From NCBI RefSeq assembly GCF_002159175.1, contig NZ_NFGZ01000034.1, forward strand, positions 1-34,052: DNA of 34,052 nucleotides, written 5' to 3'. The position numbers were made by a program, and so were the translations under genes. This document shows positions 1 through 6,996 of the stretch, piece by piece (positions within the stretch are counted from its first letter, which is position 1; each line of letters starts with the position of its first letter). The DNA comes from Flavonifractor sp. An92 (GTDB lineage Bacteria > Bacillota > Clostridia > Oscillospirales > Oscillospiraceae). The notes under the pieces were generated by a model. The model was not told where the DNA came from. It searched no databases and saw nothing but the letters and a program-made list of their open reading frames with translations.

Positions 1-40
<40 letters not shown>

Positions 41-55
41 CCCATGTCTGCGCGC

Positions 56-1648
56 TTATGCGGGAACCTTCACGTTCCAGTAGATGGGATAGCGCAGGTA
101 GTCAAAGCCCTCCACGCCGGCGCGCAGGCCATACACACCGGTGTAGTGGCCCAGCACGGTGGCGGCGCCGTACTCATAGAGGAAGCCCTGCAGCTCGTCC
201 CAGGTGGCGGAGGCCTCCTCGGTGGTGGCGGCGGAGCGGATGGCGGCGATGCCCTCACTGACTTCGGGGGCGTCCAGACCGGCCCAGGGCTGGCTCAGCA
301 CCGAGAGCTGCACCGGCAGGGGGTTGTAGGAGTTGCTGGTGATGAAGAGGTCGAACTGGGCGGGGTCGGAGCGGTGCTCCATGAAGGTGGTGAAGTCGTA
401 CTGCTCCACCTGGGCGTTGATGCCAGCCTGCTTCAGCTGGTCCTGCACTACCAGGGTGGCGTTGTACATCTCGCTGTAATCAGGGGTGGTGACCAGGACG
501 ATGGGCTCGTTGTTGTAGCCCGCCTCGGCCAGCAGTTCCTTGGCCTTCTCCACGTTGTTTTGGTTATAGTACTCGCTGCCGGCATCACTGCCCCACACCG
601 CGTCGTCCGGCGGGCACCAGCCGGGATTCAGCGTGTACAGGTTGGGGTCGCCGTAGGCGGCCAGCAGGATGTCATCGCAGTTGAGGGCGGCCAGCACGGC
701 CTGGCGCAGCGTCTGGTTGGCCAGGGGCCCCTGGGTGGTGTTGAAGAACAGGTTCAGGGTGCCGCCGGTCTCAACATCCATCACCAGATTGGGGTCGGCG
801 GAGAGCTCCTCATAGCGCTCCAGAGGCAGGTCCTCGATGATGTCGTACTGACCGGCCTGGAACCCGGCGATGCGGGTGGCGTTGTCGGCCACCACACGGA
901 AGTAGATGGTCTCCGTGGCGGCGCTCTTCTCGCCCACCAGGCCGCTGGACTCACCCTCGGGGGACTGGTAATCGGCAAAGCGGGTGAGCTTCACATACTG
1001 GTCCTGCTTCCACTCAGCCAGCTGGTAAGGGCCGGTGCCGATGTACTCGGTGACGCCGTCGGGGCCGGCGGCGTCCACCGCCGACTTGGGATAGATGGCG
1101 GCGAACTGGATGGGCGCGGCCAGCACCATGATGATGTCGGAGGAGGCCTCCGGCACGGTGAGAGTAACGGTGTAGTCATCTACCTTGGCGAAGGTGGAGC
1201 CGCTGATGAGCTCTGCCTTGGAGCAGCGCTCCAGCCACAAATTCATGGAGGCCACCACATCATCGGCGGTCATCTCCTGGCCATTGTGGAACTTCACGCC
1301 CTGGCGCAGGGTGATGGTGTACACCAGGCCGTCCTCGCTGACGGTGTAGCCCTCGGCCAGAACGGGCACCGCCTCATAGTTGGCGTTCAGGGAGAACAGT
1401 GGCTCATAGATGTGCATGCCGATGCCGCCCACGATATTGGAGTTGATGCCGTGGGGGTCCAGGGAGGGGGGATTGGCGGCAATGCCGATGTTCAGTTCGC
1501 TCTTATAGGAGATAGGCTGCGTGGAATCCGTGGGCACCTGGGAGGTGTTGGGATCGGGAGAGCTGGAGGAGGGACCGCCGCAGGCGGTCAGCAGCATGGC
1601 CGTGCCCAGTGCCAGCGCGGCGATGCGGGTGAGAGAAACGCGTCTCAT
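56..1648 (-). CDS. ABC transporter substrate-binding lipoprotein, family 5 (peptide/nickel type)
   Basis: A 530-aa extracytoplasmic solute-binding protein that should deliver oligopeptides, nickel complexes or similar ligands to an ABC importer. The N-terminus is a lipoprotein signal peptide with lipobox LLTAC and acylated Cys23, followed by a Ser/Pro-rich linker (residues ~24-45). The body has the SBP_bac_5 pattern: an opening segment with LDPHGINS, then the family signature region around YTITLRQGVKFHNGQEMTADD (split here: YTITLRQGV, then KFHNGQEMTADD), and a C-terminal lobe. Length matches the family (about 500-550 aa). A good promoter lies upstream. The gene ends near the contig edge, so any permease and ATPase genes downstream would be outside the window; none are visible. 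The exact ligand cannot be told from sequence alone. Confidence 0.93.
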   Translation of the reverse strand: MRRVSLTRIAALALGTAMLLTACGGPSSSSPDPNTSQVPTDSTQPISYKSELNIGIAANPPSLDPHGINSNIVGGIGMHIYEPLFSLNANYEAVPVLAEGYTVSEDGLVYTITLRQGVKFHNGQEMTADDVVASMNLWLERCSKAELISGSTFAKVDDYTVTLTVPEASSDIIMVLAAPIQFAAIYPKSAVDAAGPDGVTEYIGTGPYQLAEWKQDQYVKLTRFADYQSPEGESSGLVGEKSAATETIYFRVVADNATRIAGFQAGQYDIIEDLPLERYEELSADPNLVMDVETGGTLNLFFNTTQGPLANQTLRQAVLAALNCDDILLAAYGDPNLYTLNPGWCPPDDAVWGSDAGSEYYNQNNVEKAKELLAEAGYNNEPIVLVTTPDYSEMYNATLVVQDQLKQAGINAQVEQYDFTTFMEHRSDPAQFDLFITSNSYNPLPVQLSVLSQPWAGLDAPEVSEGIAAIRSAATTEEASATWDELQGFLYEYGAATVLGHYTGVYGLRAGVEGFDYLRYPIYWNVKVPA

Positions 1649-1696
1649 GGTGTCATCCTTTCTGTCGTTCGTTGGTGTGGGATTTTTGGGGGCCTC

Positions 1697-1725
1697 ATTA
1701 TATCAGGTGTCCAGTTTTCTGTCCA
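1697..1725 (-). promoter_or_regulatory. Sigma-A promoter of the substrate-binding lipoprotein gene
   Basis: On the minus strand, TGGACA (1720-1725) and a perfect TATAAT (1697-1702) are separated by 17 nt. The start codon is about 50 nt downstream, preceded by AAGGATG as a modest ribosome binding site. Confidence 0.75.
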
Positions 1726-2101
1726 TCCACGCGCTATTTACGGTATATTATGCACAAAATATGTACTTGACTTTGGAGAAACGATAAACTTTTCCGCAGT
1801 TTTAAGATTTTTTTAAGCAGACAGCCGGTTTCCTGTGACTTACTTTATTGAAAAAACGAAAGAAATAGGCTGAAAAATAGCTATTATATAGGAAAACACA
1901 ATATAATAATATTGTATTTTCTGAAAAACCGGAAAGATAATATCGAGTTGTCTGATAGAACACGAAAAGTTAGACCAGGAGACTGATGCACTGTTCCTCC
2001 CCACCGAAGGGAGTGCGAGACAAATCTGGTCTGATGAGCTTAAGCCAGAGATCAAATAAGCCGTGCAATACCTTTGGTCTTTTTTGCTTCACAGGCAAAG
2101 C
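1726..2101. other. AT-rich gene-free stretch
   Basis: About 375 bases with no convincing gene. Short open frames here (up to ~73 codons) have no ribosome binding site and no recognisable protein features. The base composition is clearly more AT-rich than the surrounding genes (for example 1870-1950). It contains a weak hairpin at CAATAT-AATA-ATATTG near 1900 and the more complex structure listed at 1972-2032. It could be relic or acquired DNA; nothing in it identifies a mobile element. Confidence 0.6.
1972..2032. other. Nested hairpin with a symmetric internal loop, possible structured RNA
   Basis: AGACCAG (1972-1978) pairs perfectly with CTGGTCT (2026-2032). Inside is a 9/9 internal loop, GAGACTGAT (1979-1987) against GAGACAAAT (2017-2025), which share the GAGAC start. 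The inner arm pairs GCA (1988-1990) with TGC (2014-2016) and CTCCC (1997-2001) with GGGAG (2009-2013), closing a 7-nt loop. I could not match it to a riboswitch or ribozyme class that I know, and the strand is undecided. Confidence 0.35.
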
Positions 2102-2134
2102 AAAGAGGCGAAGGACAGGGTCCTTCGCCTCTTT
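2102..2134. terminator. Terminator hairpin downstream of the SLH protein gene
   Basis: A perfect 15-bp stem, 2102-2116 with 2120-2134, and loop AGG. The stem is edged with A and T tracts on both sides, so it could work in either direction; its main job is likely to end the minus-strand SLH gene. The stop codon of the observed SLH frame lies at its edge (2134-2136). Confidence 0.8.
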
Positions 2135-3357
2135 TAAGGTGCTTTTATTGACTTACCACTTGTCCAGCTCAAAAGCCTCGACATCATTGTCACGCCCACC
2201 AGCATAGGAGCTGTAATAGGGGGGGAACTGCTGCGAATCACAGCCTTATCGGTATTATAGGCATCCTCGTCGTTCAGCTCCGAGATATAGATGGTCAGAC
2301 AGTGAGAGCCGCCGGAGGTTCCGCATAGGAACTCACGCCCATCATACCAGCGTAGAACACTGGGATACTGGAATCCACCATACTCATAGGTCTCCTGGAG
2401 CAGGACGCTCTTCATGCCCATATAGGCGTCATAGGACTGGGTCGGGAACACTTTCTCCAGGATCCCCTTCGCCACCTGGCGGCCCGGGTACTTGAAGGCG
2501 GAGTAGTCAATCAGGCCCTTCCCTTCAAGCGTTTTCTCGTAAAGGGTGACCTCCATGATATGACCTACCATGACGTCTTTGACTTCGACCGTAATATTCC
2601 CAGTATAGCGGTCCTTATAAACCAGCCGCTTACCGCCGATCTCGTTGTCCACCTCGTTCCAGTCCCCGGTGGCCTTGAGGGCAGCGTAAATCTCGTCCAC
2701 GCTCATACCCTCAGTAACGGGGCTGGCAACCTCGGAAGCCTTTGTCCATCCGGCCTGCACGAACATAGTGGCAGCCTGGGCGCGGTCCAGAAGGGCCTTG
2801 GGCTGGAAGGTCAGTTTGTCATCGACGCCTACGGTGAGACCAGCCTTGTACGCCTTCCATACCGCCTGCTGATAGTCCGTATCGATGTCGGCATAGTCGG
2901 GGATATCGCTGGGCAGCAGGGTGTTGTTGGGAGTACCGGTCGCTTCCGGGCTGACGCCCAAGCTGGTCATCAGCATATAGTAAGCCAGCTCCCGGGTACA
3001 GGGCACGGCGTAGTTGTCCGCTGTGATGGCTCCCTGGCTGGGCAGACATTTGAGGGTATTGACGCAGTAGTCCACCGCTCCGTAGGCCCAGTAGCCATTC
3101 TGATTCTTCTGGGGCGCACCCAGAGCGGAACAGATGATGGTGGCCATCTGGTCGATGTTGAAGTTGTCCTCAGGTCCGTAGATACCGCCGCCATAGCCGG
3201 CGATCAGGCCACCCTCGGCCATCTTGTTAATGAAGCCGGAAGCCCAGTGGGTGCTGGGGACATCGGTAAAGTGACTGCTGGCAGCACGGGCAGGGAACGA
3301 GCCCACGCATACAGACAACGCAAGACCTACACTCAGAACACGCAGATGCTTTTTCAT
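2134..3357 (-). CDS. Exported protein with S-layer homology (SLH) repeats; probable frame error near the 3' end
   Basis: A 407-aa protein in the observed frame. It has a signal peptide ending near PARA/AS (residue ~25) and three SLH-like repeats: residues ~30-80 (FTDV..HWASGFINKMAEGGLI), ~90-135 (degenerate) and ~150-205 (DYADIDTDY..RAQAATMFV). SLH repeats normally tether proteins to secondary cell wall polymers. The remaining ~200 residues are not recognised. The last ~27 codons look wrong. A 7-base C run (G on + at 2219-2225) marks the point where the neighbouring frame takes over with a hydrophilic tail ending AFELDKW and a stop at 2153-2155, upstream of the terminator, whereas the observed frame runs into the terminator stem. 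One missing C (or two extra) would explain this. Start ATG has GAGGGAG upstream. Confidence 0.8.
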   Translation of the reverse strand: MKKHLRVLSVGLALSVCVGSFPARAASSHFTDVPSTHWASGFINKMAEGGLIAGYGGGIYGPEDNFNIDQMATIICSALGAPQKNQNGYWAYGAVDYCVNTLKCLPSQGAITADNYAVPCTRELAYYMLMTSLGVSPEATGTPNNTLLPSDIPDYADIDTDYQQAVWKAYKAGLTVGVDDKLTFQPKALLDRAQAATMFVQAGWTKASEVASPVTEGMSVDEIYAALKATGDWNEVDNEIGGKRLVYKDRYTGNITVEVKDVMVGHIMEVTLYEKTLEGKGLIDYSAFKYPGRQVAKGILEKVFPTQSYDAYMGMKSVLLQETYEYGGFQYPSVLRWYDGREFLCGTSGGSHCLTIYISELNDEDAYNTDKAVIRSSSPPITAPMLVGVTMMSRLLSWTSGKSIKAP

Positions 3358-3390
3358 GGTGATTCTCCCTCTTTGTTAATCTCAGATGAA

Positions 3391-3418
3391 ATTATATCAT
3401 TAAGTAACAAAAAATCAA
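3391..3418 (-). promoter_or_regulatory. Sigma-A promoter of the SLH protein gene
   Basis: Minus strand TTGATT (3413-3418), a 16-nt AT-rich spacer and a perfect TATAAT (3391-3396), about 35 nt upstream of the ATG. Confidence 0.7.
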
Positions 3419-3500
3419 GTTGATGTAGATTGTTATCATCTTCTGTATCTCTTATATGCGAGCGGCTCTACTGTGCCGGAAACGTAACCCGCGCATAACA

Positions 3501-3538
3501 AAAAAGAAAGACACGACATATGTCGTGTCTTTCTTTTT
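3501..3538 (-). terminator. Terminator after tRNA-Ser
   Basis: A perfect 38-bp palindrome (19-bp arms, 3501-3519 and 3520-3538) with A/T-rich outer ends, directly abutting the CCA end of the tRNA. It gives a long hairpin with a U-rich tail on the minus strand. Confidence 0.8.
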
Positions 3539-3626
3539 GGCGCAGCGGGTGGGATTCGAACCCACGTGCGGTTGCCCGCAAACTGATTTCGAGTCAGCCC
3601 CGTTATGACCACTTCGATACCGCTGC
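3538..3626 (-). tRNA. tRNA-Ser(CGA)
   Basis: The acceptor stem GCAGCGG pairs with CCGCTGC, discriminator G, and the CCA end is encoded (3538-3540). The T arm is GTGGG-TTCGAAT-CCCAC. A long variable arm (TTGCGG/CCGCAA with loop GC) marks a class II tRNA. The anticodon loop CTCGAAA gives anticodon CGA, reading the serine codon UCG. It is a solitary tRNA with its own promoter and terminator. Confidence 0.95.
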
Positions 3627-3668
3627 ATCGGAACTTTTTTGAGGACCTGCGTGGTCTCATACCCGTAT

Positions 3669-3697
3669 AGAATACCGTATTTCCTGCCGGTTGTCAA
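3669..3697 (-). promoter_or_regulatory. Promoter of tRNA-Ser
   Basis: Minus strand TTGACA (3692-3697), a 17-nt spacer and TATTCT (3669-3674). Initiation would fall about 35 nt before the mature tRNA 5' end at 3626. Confidence 0.8.
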
Positions 3698-3699
3698 TA

Positions 3700-3728
3700 T
3701 TGCAGCGGCGGAAAAAATGGGCTATAAT
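3700..3728 (+). promoter_or_regulatory. Promoter of the amidotransferase-xpt-fumarase operon
   Basis: TTGCAG (3700-3705), 17 nt, and a perfect TATAAT (3723-3728). The -35 boxes of this promoter and the tRNA-Ser promoter are back to back. Initiation near 3735 leaves only ~20 nt of leader, which rules out the upstream in-frame ATG at 3639 and supports the TTG start at 3756. Confidence 0.8.
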
Positions 3729-3755
3729 CATTCTGAACGACATGAGGTGAGACCA

Positions 3756-4412
3756 TTGGCAGCAAAAATTTTGCTCTCCTGCGGCCCGAAAGGGGCCCCC
3801 TATTATGAAGCGGCCGTCCGGGCCGCCGGTGGACTGCCCACCAGCATCCACTGCCCCTCCAGCGCGGAGGGATTCGATGCGCTCCTGCTCTGCGGCGGCG
3901 AAGATCTGGCCCCCGACCGGTATGGTCAGGAGGACCGCGGCTCTCAGACCCCCGATCTCCCCCGGGACGCGGCGGAGCTTGCGATGGCAGAGGCATTCCT
4001 GTCCTCCGGAAAGCCCATTTTGGGGATCTGCCGGGGCATTCAGCTCCTGAATGTGGCCCTGGGCGGCACGTTGATCCAGGACCTGGGACCTCTGGTCCCC
4101 TTCCACGCGCCGGACGGCGCGGGTACTTACGATAAGGTGCACCCCATCCAGACCCAATCCGGCTCTCTGCTCCACCGCTGGTACGGGCCCATCTGTTCCG
4201 TCAACAGCTCCCACCACCAGGCGCTGGACCGGCTGGGGGAAGGGCTGGTGGTCACCGCCCGCTCGGAGAGCGGCGTGGTGGAGGCCGTGGAGCTGCCCGG
4301 CCGGGCGGTGTTTGGCGTCCAGTTCCACCCCGAGCGCATGACCGGGGATTGCCTCCGGCCCGACGCGGTGGACGGCGCCGCCATCTTCCGCTGGCTTTTG
4401 GAGCAGTGCTGA
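3756..4412 (+). CDS. Gamma-glutamyl-gamma-aminobutyrate hydrolase-like class I glutamine amidotransferase (peptidase C26)
   Basis: A 218-aa cytoplasmic hydrolase of the class I glutamine amidotransferase fold. The catalytic triad is visible: nucleophile Cys92 in GICRGIQLLN, and His191 and Glu193 in GVQFHPE. The HHQ segment (residues ~153-155) and the LLLCGGEDL segment (residues ~43-51) are typical of the PuuD/peptidase C26 branch, which cleaves gamma-glutamyl bonds, for example in gamma-glutamyl-GABA. The start is TTG: AGGTGA (3745-3750) lies 5 nt before it, and the promoter is just upstream. A GTG at 3747 is in frame but sits inside the ribosome binding site. It is the first gene of a four-gene operon with xpt and fumarase. 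The substrate is inferred at family level only. Confidence 0.88.
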   Translation: MAAKILLSCGPKGAPYYEAAVRAAGGLPTSIHCPSSAEGFDALLLCGGEDLAPDRYGQEDRGSQTPDLPRDAAELAMAEAFLSSGKPILGICRGIQLLNVALGGTLIQDLGPLVPFHAPDGAGTYDKVHPIQTQSGSLLHRWYGPICSVNSSHHQALDRLGEGLVVTARSESGVVEAVELPGRAVFGVQFHPERMTGDCLRPDAVDGAAIFRWLLEQC

Positions 4413-4449
4413 CCTGCCTGTTCATCCCATTTTTTAAAGTGAGGTTCAT

Positions 4450-5025
4450 ATGAAGGAATTGAAACAGCGTATCCTCCAGGAGGCCAATGTGGGCGAGGGG
4501 GATATCATCCATGTGGACATGTTCCTCAACCACTGTATGGACATGGAGCTCATGGAGCGCATGGGCAACGAGCTGGCCAAGCGCTTTCGCGGCGAAAAGA
4601 TCACCAAGGTGGTGACCATCGAGAGCTCGGGCATCGCGCTGGCCTGCTTTGTGGGCCGGTCGCTGCGGGTCCCCGTCATTTACGCCAAAAAGTTCCAGAC
4701 CGGCTACATCGACCCCAACGTCTACTCCGCCGAGACCCACTCCTTCTCCTTTGAAAAGTCCTACACCATCCGGATCTCCAAAAAATATCTGGATGAGGAC
4801 GATGTGGTGCTTTTGGTAGACGACATCCTGGCCAATGGACAGGCCGCCCTGTCCCTGCTGGAGCTGGTGTCCAAATCCGGCGCGGAGATCGCCGGCATGG
4901 CGGTGGCCATTGAGAAAAAGATGCGGGAGGGCGGCAGCGTCCTGCGCCGCATGGGCGTCCGGGTGGAGGCCCTGGCGGTGGTCGAGCGCATCGAAGGCGA
5001 CCGGATCATCCTGGCCGACTCCTGA
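4450..5025 (+). CDS. xpt: Xanthine phosphoribosyltransferase
   Basis: A 191-aa purine salvage enzyme that converts xanthine plus PRPP to XMP. The PRPP-binding motif is VVLLVDDILANG (residues 119-130), and the TIESSGIA segment (57-64) and KKFQTGYID segment (80-88) are characteristic of Xpt. Length matches the family (~190 aa). A GTGAGG ribosome binding site precedes the ATG. Only 37 nt separate it from the amidotransferase gene, so it is co-transcribed. In Bacillus xpt is usually behind a guanine riboswitch; there is no room for one here and none was seen before the operon's short leader. Confidence 0.95.
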   Translation: MKELKQRILQEANVGEGDIIHVDMFLNHCMDMELMERMGNELAKRFRGEKITKVVTIESSGIALACFVGRSLRVPVIYAKKFQTGYIDPNVYSAETHSFSFEKSYTIRISKKYLDEDDVVLLVDDILANGQAALSLLELVSKSGAEIAGMAVAIEKKMREGGSVLRRMGVRVEALAVVERIEGDRIILADS

Positions 5026-5060
5026 GGGAGCGGCCCTTGACCGAACTGGGAGGAATGAAT

Positions 5061-5903
5061 ATGCGAGAAGTGGAAGTCAGCGCCGTCACTGCGGCGGTCA
5101 AGCGCCTGTGCATCGAGGCCAACTGCAACCTGCCCGGCGACGTGCGCCGCCGCATCCAGGATTGCCGGAGCGCCGAGACCTGGCCGGTGGCGCAGAATGT
5201 CCTGGATCAGATCGTGGAGAATTACGAGATCGCCCAGGCCCAGCAGGCCCCCATCTGCCAGGACACCGGCATGGCCTGCGTCTTTCTGGAGGTGGGCCAG
5301 GAGGTCCACTTTACCGGCGGCGCTCTGTACGACGCCGTCCATGAGGGCGTGCGCCAGGGCTATGCCGAGGGGTATCTGCGCAAGTCGGTGGTCTCCGACC
5401 CGCTGGAGCGGAAGAACACCGGCGACAATACCCCGGCCATGATCTACTGCGACCTGGTCCCCGGCGACCAGGTGAAGATCACCGTGGCCCCCAAGGGCTT
5501 CGGCAGCGAGAACATGAGCCAGATCAAGATGCTCAAGCCCTCCGACGGCCTGGAGGGAGTCAAGAAATTCGTCCTTCAGGTGGTGGAGGATGCCGGCCCC
5601 AACCCCTGTCCCCCCATCGTCATCGGCGTGGGCATCGGCGGCACCTTCGATAAGGCTGCCCTGCTGGCCAAAAAGGCCCTGATGCGGCCTCTGGACCAGC
5701 CCAATGCCGACCCCTTCTACCGGGATCTGGAGGCGGAGCTGCTGGAGAAGGTCAACCAGAAGGGCATCGGCCCCCAGGGCTTCGGCGGACGCACCACCGC
5801 CCTGGGCCTCAACATCGAGGTCATGCCCACCCACATCGCCGGGCTCCCCTGTGCGGTGAACATCAACTGTCACGTCACCCGCCACCAGTCGGCGGTGCTG
5901 TAA
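5061..5903 (+). CDS. Fumarate hydratase class I, alpha subunit (or L-tartrate dehydratase alpha)
   Basis: A 280-aa subunit of a two-protein [4Fe-4S] hydro-lyase that interconverts fumarate and L-malate. The probable cluster ligands are all present: Cys66 in PICQDTG, Cys183 in NPCPP and Cys270 in INCHVTRH. The glycine-rich GVGIGGTFD segment (~189-197) is typical. The start ATG at 5061 has GGAGGA at good spacing; a TTG at 5037 and an ATG at 5055 are in frame but badly placed. It lies 35 nt after xpt and 21 nt before the beta subunit. The alternative is L(+)-tartrate dehydratase, which shares this fold and split. As an oxygen-labile enzyme it fits an anaerobe. Confidence 0.9.
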   Translation: MREVEVSAVTAAVKRLCIEANCNLPGDVRRRIQDCRSAETWPVAQNVLDQIVENYEIAQAQQAPICQDTGMACVFLEVGQEVHFTGGALYDAVHEGVRQGYAEGYLRKSVVSDPLERKNTGDNTPAMIYCDLVPGDQVKITVAPKGFGSENMSQIKMLKPSDGLEGVKKFVLQVVEDAGPNPCPPIVIGVGIGGTFDKAALLAKKALMRPLDQPNADPFYRDLEAELLEKVNQKGIGPQGFGGRTTALGLNIEVMPTHIAGLPCAVNINCHVTRHQSAVL

Positions 5904-5924
5904 GGCGGAAAGGAGCGACCGGTC

Positions 5925-6485
5925 ATGGATTATCAACTCACCACCCCCCTCACCCGGGAGAAGGTCCGTCAGCTGCGCAGCGGAGACACCGTGCGCCTGA
6001 CCGGAGTCATCTACACCGCCCGGGACGCCGCCCACAAGCGCCTGGTGGAGCTGGTCAAGGAGGGCAAGCCCCTCCCCTTTGACGTGAAGGACGCCACCAT
6101 CTACTACGTGGGCCCCACCCCCGCCAAGCCCGGCCAGGCCATCGGCTCGGCGGGCCCCACCACCAGCTACCGCATGGACGCCTACGCCCCCACCCTCATC
6201 GCCCTGGGCGAGACCGGCATGATCGGCAAGGGCAAGCGCAGCGACGAGGTGGTCGCCGCCATGAAGGAGCACGGCGCGGTCTACTTCGGCGCCATCGGCG
6301 GCGCGGGTGCCCTGCTGAGCAAGTGCATCAAGAAGGCCGAGCTGGTGGCCTACGAGGACCTGGGCGCCGAGGCCATCCGCCGCCTGGAGGTGGAGGACTT
6401 CCCCGTGGTGGTCATCATCGACAGCCAGGGCAACAACCTCTACGAGAGCGGCCGGAAGGACTATCTGTCCACCTGCGGCGAATAA
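5925..6485 (+). CDS. Fumarate hydratase class I, beta subunit (or L-tartrate dehydratase beta)
   Basis: A 186-aa partner of the upstream alpha subunit, equivalent to the C-terminal domain of single-chain class I fumarases. Recognisable segments are YYVGPTPAKPGQ (res ~65-76), GPTTSYRMD (~81-89), the KGKRSDEV loop and GAIGGAGALLSKCI (residues ~125-138). A strong AAGGAG ribosome binding site lies before the ATG. The gene is the last of the operon and ends at the bidirectional terminator at 6491-6534. Together alpha and beta should form an alpha2beta2-type fumarase in the cytoplasm. Confidence 0.9.
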   Translation: MDYQLTTPLTREKVRQLRSGDTVRLTGVIYTARDAAHKRLVELVKEGKPLPFDVKDATIYYVGPTPAKPGQAIGSAGPTTSYRMDAYAPTLIALGETGMIGKGKRSDEVVAAMKEHGAVYFGAIGGAGALLSKCIKKAELVAYEDLGAEAIRRLEVEDFPVVVIIDSQGNNLYESGRKDYLSTCGE

Positions 6486-6490
6486 ACAGA

Positions 6491-6534
6491 CACAAAAAGA
6501 GAGCGGACCCCATGGGGTCCGCTCTCTTTTTGTG
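6491..6534. terminator. Bidirectional terminator between the fumarase beta gene and rpiB
   Basis: A perfect 21-bp stem, 6491-6511 with 6514-6534, centred on CATG. The outer part is AAAAAG/CTTTTT on both sides, so it gives a U tract in both directions and serves the two convergent operons. Confidence 0.88.
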
Positions 6535-6535
6535 C

Positions 6536-6973
6536 TTACGACTCCAGCTGGTGGACCAGGTCGATGCGGCGCTGATGGCGGCCGCCCTCAAACTCGGTGG
6601 TGAGGAACACCTCCACGATGTGGTCGGCCAGGAAGGGCCCCACAAAGCCGCCGCCCAGCGCCAGCATGTTGGCGTTGTTGTGCCGGCGGGTCATCTCGGC
6701 GGAGTAGGCGTCGCCGCACAGCGCGCAGCGGATGCCCTTGATCTTGTTGCAGGCGATGGAGATGCCGATGCCGGTGGTGCACACCACGATGCCCCGGTCA
6801 CACTCCCCGCTGGCCACGGCCTCCGCCGCCGCCTTGGCATAGATGGGATAGTCCACGCTCTCCAGGCCGAAGCAGCCCTTGTCCTCCACCTCATAGCCGT
6901 GGTTCAGGAGCCACTCCTTTACATGCTCCTTCATCACATATCCGCCGTGGTCGCTTCCCAGTGCGATCTTCAT
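6536..6973 (-). CDS. rpiB: Ribose 5-phosphate isomerase B
   Basis: A 145-aa enzyme of the non-oxidative pentose phosphate pathway that interconverts ribose 5-phosphate and ribulose 5-phosphate. The N-terminus MKIALGSDHGG and the catalytic Cys65 in VVCTTGIGISIACNK identify the RpiB/LacAB family, as does the later RRHNNANMLALGG segment. The start is set by GGAGGG 7 nt upstream of the second ATG; the ATG six bases earlier is too close. It is the last gene of a minus-strand operon with the PHP phosphatase 23 nt upstream. Some family members act on allose or galactose phosphates. Confidence 0.93.
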   Translation of the reverse strand: MKIALGSDHGGYVMKEHVKEWLLNHGYEVEDKGCFGLESVDYPIYAKAAAEAVASGECDRGIVVCTTGIGISIACNKIKGIRCALCGDAYSAEMTRRHNNANMLALGGGFVGPFLADHIVEVFLTTEFEGGRHQRRIDLVHQLES

Positions 6974-6996
6974 AGTCATACCCTCCATTCAATCTA

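Noticed and set aside
1986-2040. CTGATGAG near 2031 as a hammerhead ribozyme core
   Set aside because: The required GAAA segment and the three stems could not be found at proper spacing on either strand.
4413-4449. A purine riboswitch before xpt
   Set aside because: Only 37 nt separate xpt from the upstream gene, which is too short for the aptamer, and the operon leader at 3735-3755 is shorter still.
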